Shown: positions 1 to 6,278 of the stretch, piece after piece
How positions within the stretch are numbered: position 1 is the first letter of the stretch
Layout of the letters: each line of letters starts with the position of its first letter
Source of the DNA: Clostridium sp. CAG:632
GTDB taxonomy: Bacteria > Bacillota > Clostridia > Lachnospirales > Lachnospiraceae
Assembly (NCBI GenBank): GCA_000431515.1
Contig: HF991369.1
Coordinates: 94,505-113,707, forward strand
Length of the DNA stretch: 19,203 bases
Direction of reading: 5' to 3'
Notes under the pieces: generated by a model
What the model was told of the DNA's origin: nothing
Databases searched by the model: none
The model's input: the letters and a program-made list of their open reading frames with translations, nothing else
Program-made: the position numbers and the translations under genes

Positions 1-650
1 ACTGCACAGATACTTGCTCCGTTTCCCAGATGGCATACGATGGTCTTTAAGTCTTCCGGTTTCTTTCCAAGCAGCTCAGCCGTATGCTTGGATACAAAAC
101 TATGGCTGGTTCCGTGGAACCCATATTTGCGAATCTTATATTTCTCATAATACTCATACGGAATACCATATAAATATGCCTTTGCCGGCATTGTCTGATG
201 AAATGCGGTATCAAACACGGCTACCATTGGAACATTTGGCATCAGTTTCTTACAGGAATCAATTCCGATCAGATTGGCAGGATTATGAAGTGGTGCCAGA
301 TCATTGCATTCTGTAATTGCTGCGATCACCTCATCTGTAATGATCGTAGAAGCTGCAAACTTCTCGCCACCATGTACAATTCTATGTCCCACAGCTCCGA
401 TCTCACTCAAAGACGAAATAACACCATATTTCTCATCTGTCAGCATTTTCAATACCAGTTCTACTGCTGCGGTATGATCCGGCATCGGAGAATCCAACAC
501 AATGGTCTCCTTACCGGCAGGTGTATGCTTTAATCTTCCGTCAATCTTAATTCTTTCACACAATCCTTTTGCCATTACCTGTTCCGTCTCTGAATCGATC
601 AACTGATACTTCAGGGATGAACTACCGCAATTAATTACTAAAACATTCAT
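1..650 (-). CDS. ackA: Acetate kinase, N-terminal half (3' end beyond window)
   Basis: Acetate kinase converts acetyl phosphate and ADP to acetate and ATP in the cytoplasm, the second step of acetate fermentation after Pta. The visible 216 residues begin MNVLVINCGSSSLKYQL, the classic N-terminal phosphate-binding strand of the ASKHA-fold acetokinase family. They continue with GHRIVHGGEKF, FDTAFHQTMP, the family motif GFHGTSHSFV, and HLGNGAS near the cut. The usual length is about 400 residues, so roughly half is missing at the low-coordinate edge; no stop is reached. The ATG at 650 is supported by a GGAGG ribosome binding site about 7 bases upstream. The gene lies 78 bases downstream of pta on the same strand, with an imperfect hairpin between them. 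Identification is firm. Confidence 0.96.
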   Translation of the reverse strand, partial: MNVLVINCGSSSLKYQLIDSETEQVMAKGLCERIKIDGRLKHTPAGKETIVLDSPMPDHTAAVELVLKMLTDEKYGVISSLSEIGAVGHRIVHGGEKFAASTIITDEVIAAITECNDLAPLHNPANLIGIDSCKKLMPNVPMVAVFDTAFHQTMPAKAYLYGIPYEYYEKYKIRKYGFHGTSHSFVSKHTAELLGKKPEDLKTIVCHLGNGASICA

Positions 651-683
651 ACTCTGTCCTCCATATATATTTATAAAAGAGAG

Positions 684-717
684 TGCCGAACGAATACAAC
701 TCTGTATTCACCCGGCA
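684..717 (-). terminator. Imperfect hairpin between pta and ackA (weak terminator or attenuator)
   Basis: A stem of TGCCG/CGGCA (684-688 with 713-717) is followed, after a 3-by-3 internal loop, by a perfect 7-bp inverted repeat GAATACA/TGTATTC (692-698 with 703-709) around a 4-base loop. On the minus strand it is followed by a C/T-rich tract with only four consecutive T residues, so it is not a strong intrinsic terminator. It could reduce read-through into ackA or act as an mRNA processing or stability element. The pairing is seen directly; the role is inferred. Confidence 0.4.
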
Positions 718-728
718 TCTTATGTATC

Positions 729-1745
729 TTATACAATTTTACATCCTGACTGCTGCGCCTGTGCCTGAACTGCTGTAATTGCTACTACACCGACAATATC
801 ATCTGCACAACATCCTCTTGACAAATCGTTGACAGGCTTTGCAATTCCCTGTGTGATCGGTCCATATGCTTCTGCCTTGGCAAGTCTCTGTACCAATTTA
901 TAACCGATATTTCCGGCATCCAGATCCGGGAAGATCAATACGTTCGCATGACCTGCAACTTCACTTCCAGGAGCCTTGGATCTTGCAACCTCCGGAACGA
1001 TTGCCGCATCCGACTGTAACTCTCCATCCACTTTCAGGGTTGGATCCAACTCTCTTGCCAGCTTTGTAGCCTCCACCATCTTATCAACTTCCGGATGCTT
1101 AGCACTCCCTTTCGTTGAATGCGATAACATCGCTACGATCGGTTCATCTTCTACCAGTAACCGGAACGACTGTGCCGAACTTTCTGCAATATATGCAATC
1201 TCCTCTGCATTTGGCGTCTGATTCAGACCTGCATCTGCAAAAATAAAGGTACCATTGTGTCCATATTCACAATTTGGAACAACTACTAAGAAAAAGGCAG
1301 ATACAAGCTTAATATCTGGTGCTGTTTTTAATACCTGCAATGCAGCACGTAATACATTTGCGGATGAATTAATCGCTCCGGCTACCATACCATCTGCATC
1401 TCCGGCCTTTACCATAATACAACCCATAAATAATGGATTCGTCAGCAGGATCTCTCTTGCCTCATCAACCGTCATGCCCTTGCTTTTCCGGATCTCAGCC
1501 AATAACTGAGAATATACTTCTAATTTATCACATTTATGCGGATCAACAAACTGCGCTTTGTTTAAATTTAAGCCTTCTGCCGTCCGTAAGATTTCTTCTC
1601 TATTTCCAATCAGAATCAGATTTGCCAAATCTTCCTCTAATACTTTATGTGCCGCTACCACTGTTCGTCTGTCGCTGGTCTCCGGTAAAACAATTGTCAT
1701 TTTCTTCTGTTTTGCCCGGGCCTTAATCTTATCTATAAACCCCAC
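729..1745 (-). CDS. pta: Phosphate acetyltransferase
   Basis: Phosphotransacetylase interconverts acetyl-CoA plus phosphate with acetyl phosphate plus CoA, feeding AckA for substrate-level ATP synthesis. The protein of 338 residues has the length of the short, single-domain bacterial Pta (about 330 residues). It shows family motifs including TIVLPETSDRRTV near the N-terminus, the stretch VAGAINSSANVLRAAL, FPDLDAGNIGYKLVQRLA and a C-terminal GIAKPVNDLSRG. I place the start at the GTG at 1745 (giving MGFIDKIKAR...) because AAAGGAG sits about 9 bases upstream; an open frame continues to 1805 but runs through the promoter. It is transcribed from the promoter at 1777-1805 and followed by ackA, the usual order in Clostridia. 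Confidence 0.95.
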   Translation of the reverse strand: MGFIDKIKARAKQKKMTIVLPETSDRRTVVAAHKVLEEDLANLILIGNREEILRTAEGLNLNKAQFVDPHKCDKLEVYSQLLAEIRKSKGMTVDEAREILLTNPLFMGCIMVKAGDADGMVAGAINSSANVLRAALQVLKTAPDIKLVSAFFLVVVPNCEYGHNGTFIFADAGLNQTPNAEEIAYIAESSAQSFRLLVEDEPIVAMLSHSTKGSAKHPEVDKMVEATKLARELDPTLKVDGELQSDAAIVPEVARSKAPGSEVAGHANVLIFPDLDAGNIGYKLVQRLAKAEAYGPITQGIAKPVNDLSRGCCADDIVGVVAITAVQAQAQQSGCKIV

Positions 1746-1776
1746 TGCCAATTTCTCCTTTCGATGTTGTATCAAT

Positions 1777-1805
1777 ATTATAACAAGTTCAAACTTTGTA
1801 TACAA
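1777..1805 (-). promoter_or_regulatory. Sigma-A-type promoter for pta-ackA
   Basis: On the minus strand a perfect -10 box TATAAT (plus positions 1777-1782), preceded by an extended -10 TG, lies 17 bases from a weaker -35 box TTGTAT (1800-1805). It is about 32 bases upstream of the pta start and downstream of the GGDEF gene stop, so pta-ackA can be transcribed independently of the cyclase gene. Confidence 0.75.
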
Positions 1806-1817
1806 TACACAATCCGT

Positions 1818-1845
1818 AAAAAAATTGTCTTTTTATGAATACAAT
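1818..1845 (-). terminator. Weak candidate terminator after the GGDEF gene
   Basis: Immediately after the stop codon of the diguanylate cyclase gene, ATTGT (1841-1845) can pair with ACAAT (1824-1828) across a 12-base loop, followed on the minus strand by seven T residues (1818-1824). The stem is short and AT-rich, so termination would be inefficient. Its place between the cyclase stop and the pta promoter is the main support. Confidence 0.35.
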
Positions 1846-3552
1846 CTAGCCGATCCGCTTCACATCCGGACCATCTACTTTAATCTGTCCGCGCCCGTGT
1901 TCTTTTGCATAATACATAGACCAGTCCGCACGTTTGATCAACTGATCTACATCCTTACATAATGCCGGATAACTGGACACTCCGATGCTCACATTCATGG
2001 AAACTTTCTGATCGTAGGCTTCTACTGTTGTCGTGGCTATTTCTTTATGAAGTTCTTCGATTACCGGTAATGCCTTTGCCAGTTCACAGTCCGGAAATAC
2101 CAGAACAAATTCTTCTCCGCCATACCGACATATGAATCCCAGATCCGGTCCTTCTACCTTCTCATATGCCATATGTGCAATCGCCTTGATCACTTCGTCT
2201 CCCACCAGATGCCCATAAGTATCGTTAATATGTTTGAAATGATCGATATCAAACATGGCAACTGTCAGATTCTCATCCTTCTCCAATGTCCGGTTCGTCT
2301 GTTCTTCAAATAATTTGTTAAAATGCATACGATTATTAATGCCGGTCAAGCCATCTGTTTCCGCAATATGTCTGGTATTATATAGTAATTTAATATTCCG
2401 CATTGCCAGATTTAGTTGTGGCACGACTGTATCATAAAACGTGATTTTGTTATCAAATGCATTTCGATATATCGAACCGCTGACTATGATCCCGTATTTT
2501 TTCTCATCCAAGATCAACGGCAGTACCAATATAGATGCGGCTCTGGTCTTCCGGATTCCCGGATATTGATCCTGAGGAAGATATGTGATCACTACCGGCT
2601 GATTGGTATCCGGTACCTCCCGATAAAGCCGTTGCATCTCCGGAACAGCTTTTAAATCCGGATTCGATACGCTTTTAAAGTGGCATCTCGGATGCTTGTT
2701 GTAAAAAACGCCCTGATCAATATAAATTCCACAAAATTCCACATGACGGACACGAATAATCGTATTTATCATATAGTTCATAACTTCTGAAACATCCGCC
2801 GAAAGCGAACTGTTCAGATATTGTAAGATATCCGCCTGAACCGATAATTCATCATTATACTGCCTGATCTCATCATTCATCTGAATCAGTTTAATTTTCT
2901 GTAGATTTAATTCATCATTTACCTTCTGGACCCGGTTCTTAAAATCAACCAATTCCTGATTATTATCTTCCATGGAATCAATCTCTGACAACAAAAGATC
3001 AATGTGTTTTGATAATTTCCGTTCATTCAGATAATAAAGCCGTACGATGGCAATATCAAACGCACACAACATTCCATATGCAAACAACATTAAAAAGCCA
3101 TCTATCGTAATACCACGAAATGAAAAATTCAAAACCTGATAAATGAATACCGGTGCTGTTAAAAATACAATTGTCCGAACATTCACCAGATCATCTGCAA
3201 TATTGCTGTAATAAGAAAATTCAAACATAAATATTATAACTAATGCAGACAACCCAAGCGACAACGATAAATCATACGGATATAGCAAATATGCCATCAA
3301 CACAAAAAACAGATATTGTATATATGTTGAAAGCTGTAACACCCACACGCGGTTCCAAAATGAAAATTTCAGCATAACTGTTTCAAGCACCGCAAGTACT
3401 ACCGTGCCAATCGGTAATATCATATACCACGTACGGAATCCTTCCTGTTTTCCGCAGAAAAACACAAATAGAAACACAAGTAATAATACATACAATATAC
3501 GATGAAATTTTAACTGAATTTGATGATGTTCTATGATTTCTTCATCTAACAT
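1846..3552 (-). CDS. Membrane diguanylate cyclase with GAF-like and GGDEF domains
   Basis: This 568-residue protein should make cyclic di-GMP from two GTP at the cytoplasmic face of the membrane. The first 172 residues contain about six hydrophobic membrane segments. A coiled-coil-like linker (about 178-240) and a GAF-like sensory region (about 240-390) follow. The GGDEF domain (about 395-560) contains DGLTGINNR, FDIDHFKHIND and the active-site signature RYGGEEF with GGEEF at 478-482, a catalytically competent variant. The inhibitory I-site RxxD expected just upstream is replaced by EGPD (467-470), so product inhibition may be absent. The ATG lies 3 bases after the stop of the FtsA-like gene and its GGAGG site is inside that gene's last codons, which suggests translational coupling. 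The signal sensed is unknown. Confidence 0.92.
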   Translation of the reverse strand: MLDEEIIEHHQIQLKFHRILYVLLLVFLFVFFCGKQEGFRTWYMILPIGTVVLAVLETVMLKFSFWNRVWVLQLSTYIQYLFFVLMAYLLYPYDLSLSLGLSALVIIFMFEFSYYSNIADDLVNVRTIVFLTAPVFIYQVLNFSFRGITIDGFLMLFAYGMLCAFDIAIVRLYYLNERKLSKHIDLLLSEIDSMEDNNQELVDFKNRVQKVNDELNLQKIKLIQMNDEIRQYNDELSVQADILQYLNSSLSADVSEVMNYMINTIIRVRHVEFCGIYIDQGVFYNKHPRCHFKSVSNPDLKAVPEMQRLYREVPDTNQPVVITYLPQDQYPGIRKTRAASILVLPLILDEKKYGIIVSGSIYRNAFDNKITFYDTVVPQLNLAMRNIKLLYNTRHIAETDGLTGINNRMHFNKLFEEQTNRTLEKDENLTVAMFDIDHFKHINDTYGHLVGDEVIKAIAHMAYEKVEGPDLGFICRYGGEEFVLVFPDCELAKALPVIEELHKEIATTTVEAYDQKVSMNVSIGVSSYPALCKDVDQLIKRADWSMYYAKEHGRGQIKVDGPDVKRIG

Positions 3553-3555
3553 ACT

Positions 3556-5628
3556 TTATTTCCTCCAGTAAATTGTCACAACATCTCCATTATGTAATTC
3601 ATCAAAAGGCTCTGCCTTACGACCGTTCAACCGCATGATAAGCTCTGTCCCCTGTACGCTTGAAGTATCAAAATTCATTGCATCAATCGCCTCTACAAAG
3701 ACATATTTATCCTTGCCCGTCAATGTATAGTGCTTATCATTTGCCAGAATTGAAATACTGTTTCCGGTATTCGAGGTCTCCACCTGTTCCTGCGTTATTT
3801 CCGGGCTCTGTGTTTCTGTCACTGACGATTCCTCCCGGACAGACTGTTCCGGTTCTTCTATCAGATCACGATATTGCAGCTCCTGAGACCAGTCCACGGT
3901 AAAATTCTCATATACCTTTGTATCTCCGGTTGCCGGCTCATGATTTACCATCACTCTTCCTTCCGGATGAACATCCAGAAACTGAAGCAACTGATCCAGC
4001 GTATAATAAGTTAAAATCTCAATCTGATCCCGATCCTGAATCTGATAATATTCCGACTGAAGCTGTCCGTTCACACTGGCAAATTTAGGACAGGAAACCA
4101 TATGACCATTTACCTGAAAAGCTATCGTTTTCTGAAGCTCCGATATCTGACTCAATGTAAGTGCTGCATCTTCCCCTCTGGTCGATATCTGAATATTGAT
4201 CCGGTCATTGGCTTCTATTGCTGTATTAATGGATGCTTCTCTGTCATTTACCGAAATCTCTGCCGTCTCTCCCTGCATTCCGCGCACAAAGCGGTTCTTT
4301 CCGTTCAAGGTATAATTCAAATCTGCCCCCCGCTTCGGAAATACATCTTCGTTTTTCAAGCCAAGCTGCATCGCCGCATCAAACACCGTCAGATGATTAT
4401 TATTATAAAGTCTGACTCTTGACTCATTAACCAACACAAATATAAAATGATTTTTCTGATCATAATAATTCAGACAGATACCGATCGGAGTTACCAGCAA
4501 CGGATCCTTTTTAACGTTCGGCACATGCATATGTATATTCTGCATAACTTCCTCTCCTCGAAGAGCCACTCGTTCCTCCGGAAGTTTCAGCCATGCGGCC
4601 AATGCAGCTGTGAATCCTTTGATCTTACCACCGCCGCCTACTACAAACACTGCGCTTACCGCTTTACCGCCATTCAACTCTTTAATTTTATCTGCAATAC
4701 TCTGAGTAATGTCATTTATTACCGCTTCTGTTTTGGCATATACTTCTGCCGGTGTAATCTTATGCGAAATTCCCATAATATCTTTATATGTCAGGCTTTT
4801 TCTCTTCGGAGAGATCATCTTGATCTTTTCTGCCGTCGCAAAATCAACCAGATATTCCCTTACCAGTAATTCCGTGATCTCATCTCCGGCAGAAGGAATC
4901 ATTCCATATCCGATAATACTGCCGTCTTTCGTTACACAGATATCCGAAGTTCCTGCTCCGACATCTACCAGACAAATATTTAATAATCTGTAATTCTGGG
5001 GAATCGCCACATTCATTGCAGCAATCGGCTCCAAGGTCAGGTTTGACACTACCAGACCGGCCTGTTCAACAGCTGCATACAGACCATCTACAACTTCTTC
5101 CGGTAGAAAGGTTGCCAGTACATCTCCTGCAATCTTATATGCCTTATGCCCTTCAAGATTGGTAATCTCATACCCATTCAGATAATATTTGATCACGGTA
5201 TATCCAACACAGAAAAACTTATCTTCGGTTCCGATTTCCTGCAATAGCTGCTCATGTGCACGTTCTACACCAAGCATTTCCAGAGAATGAATATATTCCA
5301 GATTCACAACCGTCTGATCGTGGAACTCATATTCCCCATATCCCACCGCAGTCTTTAACACTCGTCCTGCCGCTGCAATACTCACTTCATGAAGTGGCCG
5401 TTCTAGCTGCAGCTCCAGCTCCTGTTTTACAAGCCGAATAGACTCTGCAACCTGTGCGATGTCATGAATCTGACCATCAATCATAGCACGCGATTCATGA
5501 AACCGCACTGCCTGTGCAACAACATGAAATCCCGTGATATCCTGATATCCAACTGTGCCCACAATACTTCTGGTTCCGATATCCAGACCGAAAACCAAAG
5601 GTTGTGGATATTTTGATATTGCTTCCAT
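3556..5628 (-). CDS. Large FtsA-like actin-fold ATPase with repeat-bearing C-terminal extension
   Basis: The first ~390 of 690 residues match the FtsA/PilM branch of the actin fold. FtsA tethers FtsZ rings to the membrane; PilM anchors pilus assembly. Visible ATP-site motifs are phosphate-1 LDIGTRSIVG (15-24), phosphate-2 VDVGAGTSDI (221-230) and the adenosine motif VVGGGGKIKG (329-338); the segment at about 80-170 fits the SHS2-type subdomain. Canonical FtsA is about 420 residues and ends in an amphipathic membrane helix. This protein has no such helix and carries a ~300-residue extension with repeated beta-rich modules (about 395-482, 500-575, 624-687) separated by an acidic, low-complexity linker (about 588-622). 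It starts at ATG 5628 with AGGAG 5 bases away, has its own promoter, and is coupled to the GGDEF gene. The family is clear, but whether it acts in division, in another envelope assembly or as a PilM-like protein is open. Confidence 0.85.
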   Translation of the reverse strand: MEAISKYPQPLVFGLDIGTRSIVGTVGYQDITGFHVVAQAVRFHESRAMIDGQIHDIAQVAESIRLVKQELELQLERPLHEVSIAAAGRVLKTAVGYGEYEFHDQTVVNLEYIHSLEMLGVERAHEQLLQEIGTEDKFFCVGYTVIKYYLNGYEITNLEGHKAYKIAGDVLATFLPEEVVDGLYAAVEQAGLVVSNLTLEPIAAMNVAIPQNYRLLNICLVDVGAGTSDICVTKDGSIIGYGMIPSAGDEITELLVREYLVDFATAEKIKMISPKRKSLTYKDIMGISHKITPAEVYAKTEAVINDITQSIADKIKELNGGKAVSAVFVVGGGGKIKGFTAALAAWLKLPEERVALRGEEVMQNIHMHVPNVKKDPLLVTPIGICLNYYDQKNHFIFVLVNESRVRLYNNNHLTVFDAAMQLGLKNEDVFPKRGADLNYTLNGKNRFVRGMQGETAEISVNDREASINTAIEANDRINIQISTRGEDAALTLSQISELQKTIAFQVNGHMVSCPKFASVNGQLQSEYYQIQDRDQIEILTYYTLDQLLQFLDVHPEGRVMVNHEPATGDTKVYENFTVDWSQELQYRDLIEEPEQSVREESSVTETQSPEITQEQVETSNTGNSISILANDKHYTLTGKDKYVFVEAIDAMNFDTSSVQGTELIMRLNGRKAEPFDELHNGDVVTIYWRK

Positions 5629-5658
5629 ACCTGCTCCTGTTATTCCAATACTTTCTCT

Positions 5659-5687
5659 ATTTTATCATAATTCAATCAAGACTTCAA
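5659..5687 (-). promoter_or_regulatory. Sigma-A-type promoter for the FtsA-like/GGDEF pair
   Basis: On the minus strand TTGAAG (plus 5682-5687) is spaced 17 bases from TAAAAT (5659-5664), with an extended -10 TG. It lies at the 3' end of coaE and in the 47-base gap before the FtsA-like gene, so this pair can be expressed separately from the polA-coaE operon. Confidence 0.65.
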
Positions 5688-6266
5688 TAAAGCATCCACC
5701 TGTTTTTCCGTCTCCGCAAAAGTCAAAGAATTGTCTATCCGGGCAGATGTATTCTTTCTGTAATAAGCCTCCTCCGACTGATTTTGCATTACTGCTCTGC
5801 ATTTATCCAAAGAGTATCCACGGCTCTCCATCAATCGTTTCACCCGGACAGATTCTTCTGCGTAGACATACCAGATTTCATCACAGATTTCGGTATAGCC
5901 GTCCTCAATCAGCAGGGCCGCTTCGATTACAAACAACTTGCATATATGATTCTGCTTCTGCTGTCCGATTTCATTTAAAATCCACGTTTTTACTGCCGGA
6001 TGCACAATTCCATTCAACCGGTTCAACCAATCAGGATTCTGAAAGACCAGATTTCCGAGGGTTGTCCGGTTAATTCTTCCATCTGCGTTAAAGATCGTTT
6101 CAGGAAATGTTTCTTTTATTTTCTCATAAGCTTCCTGCCCCGGTTCCATCAGCTCATGAGCAACTTTATCTGCTTCTACGATATATGCCTGATATTTTTC
6201 ACGAAGCAGTTTTAAAACCGTACTCTTTCCGGAGCCGATACCTCCCGTAATTCCAATTATCTTCAT
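5676..6266 (-). CDS. coaE: Dephospho-CoA kinase
   Basis: CoaE phosphorylates the 3'-hydroxyl of dephospho-CoA with ATP, the last step of coenzyme A synthesis. The protein opens with MKIIGITGGIGSGKST, a P-loop at residues 8-16, followed by the family features EADKVAHELMEPG, RTTLGNLVF, IVHPAV and EAALLIEDGY (the position of the PLLFE motif), then a lid-like segment with RVKRLMESRG. I choose the ATG at 6266 (196 residues, normal size for CoaE). The other in-frame ATG at 6275 directly abuts the AGGGG ribosome binding site, whereas 6266 has a proper 9-base gap. The gene follows polA closely, an arrangement found in many Firmicutes. Identification is firm. Confidence 0.95.
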   Translation of the reverse strand: MKIIGITGGIGSGKSTVLKLLREKYQAYIVEADKVAHELMEPGQEAYEKIKETFPETIFNADGRINRTTLGNLVFQNPDWLNRLNGIVHPAVKTWILNEIGQQKQNHICKLFVIEAALLIEDGYTEICDEIWYVYAEESVRVKRLMESRGYSLDKCRAVMQNQSEEAYYRKNTSARIDNSLTFAETEKQVDALLKS

Positions 6267-6278
6267 TTGTACCATCCC

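Noticed and set aside
1..660. Plus-strand open frames of 100 and 111 residues at the left edge
   Set aside because: They are antisense shadows of the clear acetate kinase gene on the minus strand.
4102..4869. Plus-strand open frames of 106 and 140 residues
   Set aside because: They lie antisense to the FtsA-like gene, have no family features and no convincing ribosome binding site.
5555..6073. A 172-residue plus-strand open frame
   Set aside because: It is antisense to coaE and the FtsA-like gene start; its composition looks like reverse translation of those genes.
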